From: Rhodeus uyekii
Taxonomy: Eukaryota > Chordata > Actinopteri > Cypriniformes > Acheilognathidae
Reading direction: 5' to 3'
DNA: 64,000 bases
NCBI GenBank assembly: GCA_037043235.1
Contig: JAWRVZ010000048.1
Coordinates: 2,176,001-2,240,000, forward strand
In this document: piece after piece, positions 48,613 to 60,112 of the stretch
Numbering within the stretch: the stretch's first letter is position 1
Layout of the letters: the number at the start of each line of letters is the position of its first letter
The notes under the pieces: model-generated
What the model saw: only the letters and a program-made list of their open reading frames with translations
Database searches by the model: none
What the model was told of the DNA's origin: nothing
Made by a program: the position numbers and the translations under genes

Positions 48613-49821
48613 ACAAGCTTACAAGTGTATACTCAAAGGCTAGAGAAAACCCATAATGGACTGTGTCAAAATAATTCCTCACCATAAGATGGCGGCTACA
48701 GTGGAATCCATTTTGGAACCCACTGGATCATGTCACTTCACTGCATTATCACAAACAGGAACACATTCCTTTTTAATTGACAGATACATCTGTTTGTCTC
48801 TACTGCAAGTTTGCTAACTTTCAAATGATTATTAAACAGCAATAACAAATTGGGCATAAGCACCAGCCCTTCCAACACACTCAGAGTACGAATTCAATCG
48901 CACTTTTTCATTCACTTCATGTGAACAATACTAGTGGAGTAATGGAGGAAACGGTGAATGTTATAAGGTGCAATTTTGTTCACAGCCCTTATATTTCCCT
49001 TGTTGTCAGTCGGTGTTTGTGTGTATGTGTGTGGATAACCTCTTTCTTTGCTCCCCATGCTCTCCTTGTTCTTGCGTTTGTTGTTTTGCTTTATGTTTAA
49101 ATGAAAGCCCTGCTCCTATATGTGTGTCTCTTCAGCGCCCTTATCGCTACGGTAAAGGGTTACTAAGTCGACATAAAATGAAAATTCCCCCATGTATTTT
49201 TTAAGTGCACATTATTGATCTTATTGCAAACAATTTAACCATGAACATTTTTTATATATTAACCCCGTCATTTAATAAAATAGAATTACTCGATCTTTCA
49301 GTAAAATGACTTGATCTGGTAACACATGCAGTCCATTTAAAACATGCAAGATCTCGTTCATCTGCCTCCATTTTTGGGTTCCACCCTCAGATCTCAACAT
49401 CCTGTTAACAACAGATAGCACTTCTTTTTGCAATGACATATTTTCATACTTTATGTACTTGGTCTGAAATTATGTGAAATTACACAAGCAGAAGCTGTTA
49501 ACCACAATAGTGAGTTGATACTTAAAACAACATAAATTTTTCCTAGGTCTCTTTCTTTTCTTTAAGATAAAAACAATCCCGAAAGCCATAAAACAACATA
49601 CATTTATTTGCAAACATAAGATACTTTGATTTGTTTCAGAATGTACAATATGAGTGTACTATTTCGACTTCATCTGCACTGATTTGGGGTTGTTAAGATT
49701 TTGCTTAATGTAGATTTAATTGTATTATTAAGTCTCTTATATGACTTATATGACCTCACTAAGGTTACATGAAAAATACAGCAAAAACAGTAACGTTTTA
49801 AAATCTTATCAATATAGTTCC
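48613..49821. other. Intergenic, nothing recognised
   Basis: AT-rich. The frame at 48968-49204 is Cys-rich by chance (GT-rich sequence) and matches no family I know. Confidence 0.5.
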
Positions 49822-49975
49822 TTTTTGTGGAAACTGTGAAGCATTATTTTTTTGCAGGATTAGTTGATGGACAGAAAGTTCAGAATAACATTTATGTAGT
49901 GAAAACATAGTCTTTCTTCTCACTTTTGATCAATTTGATGAATCCTTTTTGACTAAAAGTATTCCTTTTCTCACG
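49822..49975 (+). repeat. Dispersed cyprinid repeat, 3' part
   Basis: TTTTTGTGGAAACTGTGAAG, a GATTAGTTGATGGACAGAAA block and CTTTTGATCAATTTGATGAA in family order. It is 5' truncated. Confidence 0.6.
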
Positions 49976-51109
49976 CGTTTTTAAGTCTATAGTGTAGAGA
50001 CATTCTCATTCTTTTACAGTTCTGTACATTCTTCTCATTTCAAGGATTTGTCAATACTTTATTGAAAAGATAAGACAAAAATGCTTGCTAAAAATAGGTT
50101 TGTGCAGTGAAGAAATCCCAAGAATGTGAGCTGCTCCTTGAAAGCGATTGATTCAGAGACAAGAAGCTAGGGGAAATAATACATCACGTCCATGGGTTCA
50201 GACGTTTTGCTTTTATTCCATTCTCAAACTCTACTGTAGTTGATCACTTTTCTACGCCATCTCAAGTCAGAAAAAAACTTTTCCAGCAGTTTGCTGTGAA
50301 AAAGCTCTATAAGAAGCAAGACTAAATGTCTGCGTTCAAAGCCTTTACTCCAATTTAATGTGAGAAGCAAGAGAGACGTTTGTTTGCGGTCGTGCCAATT
50401 ACGCTCTTTCCCATTCCAATTACGTTACTCTTTCTGTTCAGGATCTCCAGTTGTTTAGCCAGATTAAGCCTTAATCTGAGTTTCATCTCTGGTGGTCACT
50501 TCAGATCCTCACTTGTCTTCCTCAATTATAGGAAACGGGCATCTTTGCATCACATACTCCCACGCCATCAAGCCTGTGGTTTGTCTTCTGTGTGTGGAGC
50601 CGCTAGTGATTTTGTGTTCATTAAATAGTGTGAGACCTCTATTTGCTACAGTACACAGTGTGGTGCAGACCTACCAGTGTGTGGGCATATCGTTCTGTGT
50701 GTTCTCATGTAGGCGTATGTCAGTCGCCTGTTTTTATTTTCTCTTCGCTTGCATTGTATTATACTTTTGAACAAAACTGCACAGTGCATTTGAAGTGGGA
50801 AAACGCTGCTTTTAATGAACTTTCTTGTGAAGAAAGCGGGGCAATCTTGTACTTTTACTGCTTCAATTTTGAAATATGGTGATCGAGAATATGAAACTTT
50901 TTTGTGAGTCTGGCGTCTTTTATTGAAACATAATATAGTCACGACACAGAACAGACATCTTGTGGGTGTTACAGAAGAAATGGGAGCCTGTTTCCGAAAA
51001 TAAAGAAAGAAAATGGAAGTTTAAAAAGTTCTAAAAAGATTAAATGTCAATTGTCAGATTTTGTGAGAAAGAAAGTGGCAATTAACACAAAAGAAAGAAC
51101 AAAGAGTAT
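49976..51109. other. Intergenic, nothing recognised
   Basis: No gene is recognised. Overlapping frames at 50380-50942 on both strands lack motifs. The stretch 50380-50640 is repeat-free and could be checked for conservation. Confidence 0.45.
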
Positions 51110-51176
51110 TTTATTCTGCATTACACATTAAACTAATCAAAAGTGACAGTAAATGCATTTGTAATGTTGTCAAATA

Positions 51177-51216
<40 letters not shown>

Positions 51217-51375
51217 TTACTTCCAATAAATTGTGTCCTTTTAAACTTTAAATTGAGAATCCTTAAAAACCAACATCATGATTGTCACAAAATAAATATA
51301 TTGCTAATGATAATAATAATTGTTTCCTGATCAGTTACAATTCAGCAATGATTTCTGAATGATCATGTGACACTG
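51110..51375 (-). repeat. Dispersed cyprinid repeat, minus-strand copy with AT insertion
   Basis: Read on the minus strand it has GTCACATGATCATTCAGAAA, a GCTGAATTGTAACTG block and, near its end, TTTACTGTCACTTTTGATTA. A (TA)n(T)n tract at 51173-51218 has expanded inside it. Confidence 0.6.
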
Positions 51376-52580
51376 AACGCACACGCACACACACACACAC
51401 ACATATATACTTTTTTTTTGCCAGTCAGCACCAGCGTTTTGATAAAACAAATACAACATTCATGCTTCATGCATTTATTTATTATTGTTTTTTAAATCAA
51501 TACTCATCCAGAGTCAGAACGATGATCAAAACATTGATTGAGTCAACCAACAACCCCAACACATTTTCCGGCAGGGAAAGAGTTAAAGTGCATCATGATC
51601 GGAAACATTTCAATGCACAATATTCCAATTGAAAACAAAATAGTTTTCTTCATAATCCCTCATCAAAACACATCCACAAATGTAATCCACTTCTGAACTG
51701 ACTTTGCTGGCTTTCCTGGCTTACATTTTGATTTATTTTATTTTATGTGGATTAGGTACAAACACATATAATAAAACAAAAAATAGAAATATGTCCGCTC
51801 AATGGGATTAAAATGAATTTAAAACATTTATCCTGATATGTGGGCCCATTTAAAAAAAGTTGATTTCTCTTTAGTCACACTTTCAGATTTTATAAACTCT
51901 GAATCATGATGGACGGTTTGCCTAGAGACACTGTTCTTCAGTTGATTAACAGGAAACTCCATATTGACTCACATCACATCGCCACGTCCCACGCTAGCGC
52001 AATAACACGGATGACCTCAGCATCAAACATGCACAGAATATCACATCTTGAAGGGCTGACCACCGTTTACATAGACAGAACAGCTTTCTCGGGTATAAGT
52101 CAATGCACTTCAACGAAACACCTGTGGAAGGTGTTATTGAGAATGATTGATTTAATTTGTTGTGATAGACGTGTTCTTTGGTATTGGCTTATAAAATTGC
52201 GTATATTGGACTTGTATCATGTCAGCAATAAAATAACTCACTGCTATCAGAAATATAAGAGAGGAAATAAAAACCTAATTTCTGTTTTCTTTTAGGAGGA
52301 ACAGGTTGCAATCACACTCACAAAAGAAATAAAAACAGGTGGCTTTTATTTTGTTTTTTTCATTTCTTTCAGTGATGATGTTAAATGGAATTTTTCTCAA
52401 AATAGCAGGCGTTAACTTTGCTTCTAGTATTTCAAAATAAAATAAAACAGCTTTTATATTAATACTGTCAAAAAATATGCTTTTTATTTTTACACTTTTT
52501 TTAATTACTTTTCGGAATTTATGTGCCAGTTGCATTCTTCAAATGTTCAGTTTCACAGCTAATTAAGGAAGACATTGAAA
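51376..52580. other. Intergenic; short (CA)n and unique block
   Basis: A CA run is at about 51381-51402. The stretch 51900-52140 is repeat-free with higher complexity. The 129-codon frame at 51906-52295 overlaps it but has no recognisable domain or splice context. Confidence 0.45.
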
Positions 52581-52592
52581 TAATAATAATAA

Positions 52593-52651
<59 letters not shown>
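52581..52651. repeat. (TAA)n-A(n)-(TA)n compound microsatellite
   Basis: An AAT-rich run, then a poly-A run, then about 20 TA units at 52611-52651. Confidence 0.95.
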
Positions 52652-52654
<3 letters not shown>

Positions 52655-52799
52655 GCAAGGGTGTCTTGTGGATGAGTCCTTAACAAAAAATGTTATTTCC
52701 TCAGTATAGTGACCTTCTAGATGTTAGATCGCTTGCCATTTTTGAAATCTAAATCAAATGTGCTGTAATCTTGCATTCCTTAATCACTGTTCCAAACTC

Positions 52800-52975
52800 A
52801 TATGTTGTATGTTTCTTCTGTGTAACACAAAAAATGATATGAAGTGTGCAGAGGTCCAACACAAAACTGAGCCTCTTTGACCCTCATTGAATTTCATTGA
52901 ATTACAGGTTTGGAATAACATGAGTGCGAGTACATGGTGACAAGCTTCATAGTTGGGTGAACTATGTCTTTAATA
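52800..52975 (+). mobile_element. MITE fragment ending GGGTGAACTATGTCTTTAA
   Basis: Contains TTTCTTCTGTGTAACACAAA, GGTTTGGAATAACATGAGTG and the terminal GTTGGGTGAACTATGTCTTT. This is the right end of the TTAAAGGGATAGTTCACCC family whose left end appears at 3803. A further scrap (TTCTTCAGTGGAACACAAAA) lies at about 53138-53185. Confidence 0.6.
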
Positions 52976-53230
52976 TATTTTCTGTGAGTAAATGTATCCT
53001 CTTTCAAATGTGTTTAGATATTTTAATTGATAAATATGGGGCAAATATGCCCTTTAAAGACATGTCAGCAAACACAAACACATCCACAAGAAAAAACTAA
53101 TCTATTTATACACATCTTTACTTTGTTGTATTGTGAATTTCTTCAGTGGAACACAAAAGAGAAGAATCTTATGAAGATGGTTGAGGCCCAAAACAACATG
53201 TAACTACATTGTATTACAATGCCTGAACTA

Positions 53231-53560
53231 CAGTAAAACCTCGAGATACGAGCATAATCCGTTCCATGGAGGAGCTCGTAACTCGAATTACTCGTATCTA
53301 GAATCATGTTTTCCCATAAGAAATAATAGAAAACAAATTAATCCATTCCAGATGAAATCTATGAAACATGTTTTTTATTGTTATAGAGACACACACAATC
53401 ACACACAATTATAGTATATGTATACAGTATAAGGATTCATGTGATATCAAATAAAATGTGGTTTTAATTATATGTTTTTACAGACAGAAGATAGACAGTA
53501 GCGGCAGTTGTGGCGGAGGGAGGGAGGAAGGGGTGGTTGGTACGTCGACACCTTACACGA
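53231..53560 (+). mobile_element. pogo/Tigger-like element, left part
   Basis: Begins CAGTAAAACCTCGAGATACG after TA at 53229-53230, with sub-terminal GGAGCTCGTAACTCGAATTA and TTTTCCCATAAGAAATAA, and an internal GCGGCAGTTGTGGCGGAGGG block. It is colinear with the reversed element at 8477-9043, so both belong to one family. A matching right terminus was not found; the element may run to about 53900 or be truncated. Confidence 0.7.
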
Positions 53561-54689
53561 ACACTACGTAACTTACATAAACTTAAATTAAAATAACTGA
53601 ACTCAGTTTACGTATTTTTTGTAGCTTTTCTATTTTACATTATTGTTTTGTTTGTTTTCTTCCCTTTTTTCGCCTGACTACCCTCACTTTCACTTTCACT
53701 TGGCACAGACCTTCAAATCCAAATCGAGGGAGATTTGTTTCTGTCTCCCTTTAAAAATAAGTAAGGTACGTGTCGTCACAAAGCGCCGAAGCACGACCAG
53801 TACACAATTTATCAGGGTGTTACTTTTCAATGCTGAGCTCTTGCAACTCAAGAGCTCTAGATTTCTATATTTTCTGAAGAGAATTCGGTGCTTGCCCAGA
53901 ATGCTCGACCTTTGTGGGTGGTTGCTAAGGCGTTGCACTGCAGCTGTTAAGGTGTTGCTAGGGGCTTGCTGGTTGCTCACATACTGTTTAAGATTAAAAG
54001 AGCTGCATTCTAGCCTTTTTCTGCATGGCAAAATCTGTGTGGGATGCATTACAAGCCAAAGGTCAATATTTAGGGTTAGGAATTTTTTTAAATTGACGTG
54101 ACACCAGGCCTCCTCTTGAGGTACTGTGGAATCACTTGAGCTGATGTTGCACTCCCATAAGATCACCGTGTTGAAAGCATGTCAGCAACAAACGCATTGT
54201 CAAACGGACACTCCAGGTGGTTGTATCTCGTTCACTGGCTCCCTGTAGATCCTCTCATCTCCATTTCTGATACATCCTACTGTAGAGAAATGATGTAAGA
54301 ACTGAGCAATGCAGATGGCATGAAACGGTGTTGTAGTGGAAGTATGCCATGTTAAAGTTGACTGATAGGGCCCAAGTTTGATCTTCTAGGTACATATACA
54401 ACATTGTTTGAATTCCTGCTTGTCCCGCCAATCAGTAAACTTGTCCAAGTTCCAAGACATTGTGAAAAGCATGCACCTGTCTCGCCTTGACTTTTCTTTC
54501 AAGTTGAAGCAATAGGATGCCAATGAACATGATACTGACTGTCGTGCCAACCTTGTCCAGGTGGGAATACGATGAGTGGAATATGCAGATAAGAAGTTAT
54601 TTTTCCACAACAGTATGGATTTGCAAGTCAAGATGAAGGTCCATATGTTTAGACATGTAATCAAGTCTGTCATTCAAACCAAAATCCTG
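53561..54689. other. Intergenic with GTTGCTA-type short repeats
   Basis: At about 53915-53985 there are diverged tandem copies of a GGTTGCTAAGGCGTTGC-like motif, a texture known from cyprinid minisatellite-like repeats. The overlapping frames at 53643-54166 on both strands (about 150 codons) show no family motif and partly cover repeats, so no gene is called. Confidence 0.45.
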
Positions 54690-54870
54690 TTCTTAACGGA
54701 ATAGTGCGCCAAAAAAATCAGACTGTTTGGACAGCCTCAAGTTTTCCCAAATCTGTATGTTTATTCTGATGAACACAAAAGAAGATATTTTGAAGAATAT
54801 TGTTAATCAGACAGCTGACAGTAGCCATTGGCTTCCATATGAAAAAAAAAGTGAACTGTATGTACTGTAA
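54690..54870 (+). mobile_element. MITE fragment of the GATAGTTCACCC family
   Basis: Starts near TTAACGGAATAGTGCGCC and includes TGAACACAAAAGAAGATATT followed by TTGAAGAATATTG and GTAGCCATTGGCTTCCATA. This is the interior typical of the cyprinid family seen at 3803 and 52800. Right end missing. Confidence 0.65.
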
Positions 54871-54888
54871 GTCACCGTTTCCCAGCCT

Positions 54889-54969
54889 GGGGTGTGTTTC
54901 CCAAAGCCTATATAAGATCTCAGGTTCTTTTACCATCACCAACTTAATATGCTTTTGGAAACGCAACCC
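54889..54969. mobile_element. Short hairpin-type MITE
   Basis: GGGTGTGTTTCCCAAAGC at the left and its near-complement GCTTTTGGAAACGCAACCC at the right bracket about 45 bp. The arms could pair over about 18 bp with few mismatches. The GGTGYGTTTCCCAAA terminus is common in cyprinid MITEs. Confidence 0.6.
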
Positions 54970-55603
54970 AGGTCTACTGGCTAGTTTTAGAAATTGAATC
55001 AATTTGTAAAAATACATTATTTAATGCTTATGCTTAACTTACTGCTTAACATGCTTATATACATATGTTTAATGGGACAAAATGTTATATATTCTCTACT
55101 ACCTCACATCATTTTCATGATGAGAATACTGCAAAGAGTGAAGTGATTGTATGGCATCAGCTGTTCAATGCCCAATTATAATTCCAGGCATTTGCACAAG
55201 TCTTGGGCAATTTGTTTCTTCCTCTCCAGTTTCAAGTTTTCACACCAGAACAGCAAAAATGTTTTTGATTAATGATCCAAATAAGATCTCACCATGGAGG
55301 CATAGGCACCTATTTATGCGTCTGCTGGTGGGTACACACACTTCATATCTCCCCCAATCAAATATAAAACACATTTCTTTCTCCTCTATGTCCATGAGAA
55401 AATGATAACTGGGCTAATTATACAAATACAAAACATTTTAACATTCTAAACATTCTCTCACTCCTATAGCCTATAGGTTTTAAAGAGTAGGCTACTGTCG
55501 TTCTTGGTGAATGAACTGAAAGAAGTGACTTGTATCTCATAAAGAGAAACATGGATTGCAAATACATTACCAACCTAGAACAAGTACATTCTTTCCGATT
55601 TAA
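54970..55603. other. Intergenic, nothing recognised
   Basis: AT-rich; no gene is seen. Confidence 0.5.
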
Positions 55604-56365
55604 AGGCCCATTGAAGTGCCTTGAAATGCGCAGTGGTATTAACTAAATTAATTTCCACTGAAACAGGAAGATAGGGCAGTACATAGTTAATAGCTCCTCC
55701 CCTTTTTAAAATAGCCAATAGCGTTCAGTTTATATCACAGTTTATATTAGCCAGAGCTGTTGAGCTCGATAAAGCCACAGTTTCCTCCTATTCTGTAATA
55801 TTTTCCCATCCCAATCGTCTCCATCTTGCTTTAAATCGCATCATTCTGTGTAGAATTCAAATGGATCTGATCCATTTTCTGTTCTGGGACGACTCGGACT
55901 CAATCATTGGATCTGCTCTGGTCTGTCGTGGTAGATGACACCTTACAGGCGGTTCACTGACATTAATGTCAAGCCAGACTTTATTCCCCTAATGGTGAAT
56001 CTGTCTGAATCATTCCCTGTCCCTTATATAGTGACTATGAGCCATTCACCATGTAGAAAACAGTGAATGTGTGACCAAGTGAACGATGTCAATCACATCT
56101 TCAGTGTCTATTTATAATGTAGGGGGCGGGGCTTCAAATTCCAGAGAGCATTTGATTGGACAGAAAAGCTGGTGAGAAGCTGAAGTGCAGAGTGATGTCA
56201 TTAAAATCATTCATCCAGACTGGCGGAAGTGAGAAAGTGTAAGTTTTGAATGCTGACATCTTCTCAGTTTTGTCATTGCTTTGGAGCACAACCTTATAGA
56301 TGACAGTGAGCCTAACATATTCATACTAAAACCCCGAAAAACTTTATTTTGATTGCATGGAGACT
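55604..56365. mobile_element. TTAA-flanked non-autonomous DNA transposon
   Basis: A 762-bp element bounded by TTAA (55600-55603 and 56366-56369). The left end reads AGGCCCATTGAAGTGCC, and the right end reversed reads AGTCTCCATGCAATCAAA, so the outer 10 bases pair with mismatches. TTAA duplications suggest mobilisation by a piggyBac-like or related transposase. No coding frame is present. Internal sequence contains GGGGCGGGGCTTCAAATTCC, typical of fish DNA elements by recognition. Confidence 0.6.
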
Positions 56366-56369
56366 TTAA

Positions 56370-57834
56370 AAGGTAGGCTACACTGTGATATTGAATCAGT
56401 CAGTAATATAGTCGAGTGGTTGAAAGCTTCCGGGAACATTAAACCCAGAAGAGCAGAAAGAGCGAGTGCACAGGACAAAGTTACAGCACACACATAAAAT
56501 CTGAACGTGATCGGAAGCAGGTGTCCAGATCCGTGCTAGAGTGATAGAAAGGATTACATCACATGGATGCTCTGGCGTTTCAATAATGCACTCTCAACAT
56601 GTGTCATTAAAATGACGGCCTTAAATTATATATAAAAGTGAGAAGAGAGTTGTGTCTTTATCTTTAATATCTTGTGGTTTTCTGTGGACGTTCGTTCATT
56701 TCAATGGGATTGGCGCCTGTGAATGCAAGTATTGGAGTGGAATCAAGCTCCAACGACCTGTTTTCTAACAAGCTGTGACTTCCATCTAAAGTCATCTCAG
56801 TACAATCATACAAGCAAACATCACCTGTTCACTTCAAGGCTAAAAACATGTTTCTGGAGTGGAGGAAAATCTATAACTCTGCTTTTAAATATTATTGTCC
56901 GTCAGACTGTCCTTGTTTAACACTGCGGCTGAGTGTACCTGGTAGGAGAGAAAAAGGGCAGCTGTGATGCAGGCAGTGCGACAGGCCTGTCATTTAGCGC
57001 TGTGGGGAAGGCCTGTCGCTTTCACATCGACATGACGGCTTCGTTAGCGTCTGTTAGCCCTGATAAGGCGCAACTACTCCTTGTTAAAGACAATAGACGG
57101 TACAGAGTACATGCTTTAAAAAAAAGAAAATTCCTAGAGGTTTCAACCACTCAACCATGACAGAGGAAGGAAGCTTATATTCCTGGAGACACCAAAATGA
57201 AAATTGCAGTCTTTTTTTTACTCCCAAAAGCAACATCAGCAAGTTTAGAAACTTTCTTGGTGAAGATTTTGCAACAAACCCTGATAAGTAAAGATTACTG
57301 CGGTGATTGTATCCTGTCCTACCTTTTTTTTAAAGGGTAACAGTAGTTTGTCAAGGACAAAATGTTGTGTTAAAAGGAAAATAAAATCATCATTTACAGA
57401 AATCTCTCTGTTTTACCCACAGCACTTTCATACAGCTACGCAAGACTTGCAATACAATATATTTCTGTCATGACAACTCTCTGAGTGCTTGGCATGGTAA
57501 TGGATATGACAATGTTTATATCTTTGCTCCTGGTGGAATAGATCTGCTTCACTGCTGTTATTGCAGAACTTGCTTCTGCCAATACATTCACGACACACTG
57601 CTGTAAGCAAGAAAGAAGCTGCTGCTGAACAATATAGCCTACAAGAAAAATGAATAACCGATCTATACAGGTGGAGCTGGGGAAGAGGAAGGGTATCTGA
57701 ATGCGAGAATGCTGACCAAGTATTTGAAGGTTGAACAGTGAGATAATTGGCTACTCCCTGTTGAGAATGATGTGAGTTCAAGCAGATTGAGTTATCAATG
57801 TACAAAAATAAACAACAATAATTAAAAACAGGTA
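56370..57834. other. Unique intergenic sequence; candidate block 56960-57115
   Basis: No gene is recognised. The block 56960-57115 is short, GC-balanced and repeat-free (contains TTTAGCGCTGTGGGGAAGGC and a GTTAGCCCTGATAAGGCGC block), and a reasonable conserved-element candidate. The frame at 57428-57856 (minus) lacks motifs. Confidence 0.4.
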
Positions 57835-57958
57835 AAACTTTAAAACAAGGATTCATTAGTTAACATGGACTAAGAATGAACAACAGTTGAACGGCGTGTA
57901 TTCATTTTAATGTTAAATTCAAAATTTACTAATACATTAGTACAATCAAAAAGTTGTA

Positions 57959-58557
57959 CAGTGGTACCTCGAGATACGAAATTAATCTGTTCCGAGGCGG
58001 CCTTCGTATAATGAGTTTTTCGTATCTTGGAAGACATTTTACATGTAAAATGGCTAATCCGTTCCAAGCCCTCCAAAAACACCCCATTAAATTTCATAAT
58101 AAAGCTAAATTGACCTATAAACAATGAAATAATGTAAAAATGTTGAAAATAGCACTGGCCTTGTGAGCGATTGCCGTTTCTGTTACTGTATCGCCAGCAA
58201 TTTCTTTGTCTTTTATCCAGACGAGGAGCAGCCGTTCCATCTCGTCGAGCACATGGCTCCTCTTGCTGGACAAAATAGTGATGCACTTCGATGGTGTAGT
58301 TGCTTTGATGGCATCCTTCTGTTTAAGGATGGTGCCTATTGTCGACGGATTACGGCCGTATTCCTTTGCGATCACACTCAATTGCATACCAGCTTTGTAG
58401 CTTCGAGCTAAAGCATGCCCGCACGTACGTATAGAAGATGCATGATGGGAGGGATGCTGTCCAATTAGAGAGAAGGATCTCATGGCTTGGCTAGCATCAG
58501 GAACCAATGGGAGAGCAGGAGGATGGTGGCGAGTCTACTATAACTAAGGTACTACTG
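57959..58557 (-). mobile_element. pogo/Tigger-like element with partial transposase
   Basis: A 599-bp element flanked by TA (57957-57958 and 58558-58559). The left end is CAGTGGTACCTCGAGATACG and the right end reversed is CAGTAGTACCTTAGTTATAG, an inverted repeat of about 13 well-matched bases. It encodes the N-terminal part of its transposase on the minus strand. The termini place it with 8477-9043 and 53231, but the interior differs. Confidence 0.82.
58115..58507 (-). pseudogene. pogo/Tigger-type transposase, N-terminal fragment
   Basis: A 130-residue frame. Residues about 36-68 form a CENP-B/pogo-type helix-turn-helix for DNA binding (SYKAGMQLSVIAKEYGRNPS followed by TIGTILKQKDAIK). Residues about 83-121 (DEMERLLLVWIKDKEIAGDT and following) form the start of the second helix-turn-helix found in CENP-B and Tigger transposases. 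The DDE catalytic domain is absent and the frame ends in the AT-rich left part of the element, so it is a deletion derivative. The DNA-binding part is undamaged by stops, and the element may be fairly young or, less likely, the peptide may act as a repressor. Confidence 0.78.
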
Positions 58558-58720
58558 TATTTGATATCATTAGTTAATGCACTGTGAACTGACATGAACC
58601 AACAATAAACAATCTTAACAAAGATTAATAAATAATGTAACAAATGTATAGCTCATTGCTAGTTCATGTTAGTCAATACAGTAACTAATATTAACAAATG
58701 AAACATTATTGTAAAGTGTA

Positions 58721-59584
58721 AAATAAAATAATAAAATCTGCATATGTATATCAGAAAATATGTATAAAATAAATAAACACTGGAATCCTCTGAACCCATG
58801 TGAGAATGTCACTAAAATGACATCCGCAAAGTCACTACACAATCATTTCCCTTATGATACTGGCCTGGGATAATGAATTTCATATTACATAAAAAATGAA
58901 AGAACACGTGGCACAGTCCTAAAATGACTTTCTTTTAGTCACTACAAAAGTTGTTCTATAAGACTATGACAGAACCCTGCACTTATGTTTTATGCATTTG
59001 CTGAAGTGGAAAACTGTGGCCTTCATACATTGCATTGAGTCTTGTAGATTTGCAGGCGAGACAGAACAGCAGCTGTGAAGTGTAAACAGTATTTCCACAG
59101 AGGTTATCTGAAGGTGGCTCTCATTCGCATTATCGCCTGACAAATAGAAAGGGGGTTCGCAGGCAGGCTAATTGAGCAAACGACATGGGGCCTTAATCAT
59201 GAATGCAACGCCATGCGTGAGTACGCCGTGAGACTGAGTGGACTTGACCCGTCTAATGTGTATACAGTAAAAGCATTCAGAGAAGAGCACAGAGGAAATG
59301 TCATGTTGAAAAGTAACATGTTATGATTACATGATTCCTATCTGACACATACAGAAATCAAAAGCATGAGCCATATTGTTGCGTCTCGGAATACGGAATA
59401 AATACAGTTCCATGGTTTCCATGACTGCGAACATATTACCATAGTTACTCCAGATATTGTGAAGACTGAACACTAAAACTTATTTAACTTGTTTTACTGT
59501 GCAAAACTTAGTGGCAAAAAGTTAGGGCACTTTTGGAATCAAACTCAGAAATCAGACCTGTTGGCTGGCTGCACTTTTCTGTGT
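58721..59584. other. Unique intergenic sequence; candidate block 59050-59290
   Basis: No gene is seen. The stretch 59050-59290 is repeat-free with balanced composition and AATTGAGC/CTTAATCATGAATG motifs, and is a candidate conserved element. Confidence 0.4.
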
Positions 59585-59716
59585 GAGTGTGGCGCTTGCA
59601 ACACAGAGGTCATGGGTTCGATTCCAAGGGAAAGCAAGAACTGATTAGATAGTCAATGTGTTCTCAAATGCAATGAAAGTCACTTTGAATAAAAGCATCT
59701 GCCAAATGTGTAAGTG
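59585..59716 (+). mobile_element. tRNA-derived SINE
   Basis: GTGTGGCGCTTGCAACACAG, B-box GGGTTCGATTCCAAGG, body AAGCAAGAACTGATTAGATA and tail AAGTCACTTTGAATAAAAGC, then CTGCCAAATGTG. Faces the minus-strand copy at 59955-60112. Confidence 0.82.
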
Positions 59717-59954
59717 CACACTTAACTAGATCAGAGAGGTCATTTGATCGGAGGATTCTTCAGGATGTCCAGGTGATGTGGGTGTCACGTTAGCCTGGGA
59801 AATAAAAAAAATGCCATGATGCCAAACCCCCTCATAGAACAAGAAGCTTGTCATTTTTACAACTGTGACAATGAATGCTTATTAATGGTGGATTTGCAAA
59901 AGTATGTATTTTGTGGCATATAATCTTTAAAATACGTCCAAAAGATTGACACAT
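59717..59954. other. Spacer between inverted SINEs
   Basis: About 240 bp of AT-rich sequence without a recognisable feature. Confidence 0.6.
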
Positions 59955-60112
59955 ACATTTACATTTGGCAGACGCTTTTATCCAAAGTGACTTACATTGC
60001 ATTGCATTCAAGATTCACATTGACATTTTAATCAGTTCTTGCTTTCCTTGGGAATCGAACCCATGACCTTGATGTAACAAGCCCCAATGCTCTACTGTTT
60101 GAGCTACAGAAA
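59955..60112 (-). mobile_element. tRNA-derived SINE, nearly complete
   Basis: The best-preserved copy. On the minus strand it starts GTAGCTCAAACAGTAGAGCA (a good A-box region), has the B-box GGGTTCGATTCCCAAGG, and ends with AAGTCACTTTGGATAAAAGC, TCTGCCAAATGTAAATG. The head resembles a tRNA but cannot fold as one over its full length. Confidence 0.85.

Larger units (their letters stand above)
57835..58720. repeat. Dispersed cyprinid repeat split by pogo element
   Basis: The two flanks, 57835-57958 and 58558-58720, are parts of one repeat built from TTAGTTAACATG and TTAGTTAATGCACTGTGAAC type blocks with a terminal AACATTATTGTAAAGTG. The pogo-like element sits between them with TA on both sides. 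The host repeat is an older, AT-rich family common in cyprinids. Confidence 0.65.

Noticed and set aside
48221..48685. 154-codon minus-strand frame
   Set aside because: It lies antisense across the SINE3 copy; no protein family is recognised.
53643..54166. Overlapping frames of about 150 codons on both strands
   Set aside because: They cover tandem GTTGCTA-type repeats and transposon flank, overlap each other in antisense, and contain no domain.
56933..57160. 75-codon frame over the GC-balanced block
   Set aside because: No motif, no splice signals and a poly-A/K run at its end; treated as candidate non-coding conserved sequence instead.
59585..60112. Possible tRNA genes
   Set aside because: A- and B-box-like motifs are present but full cloverleaf stems cannot be formed, and the same sequence recurs with a SINE tail.
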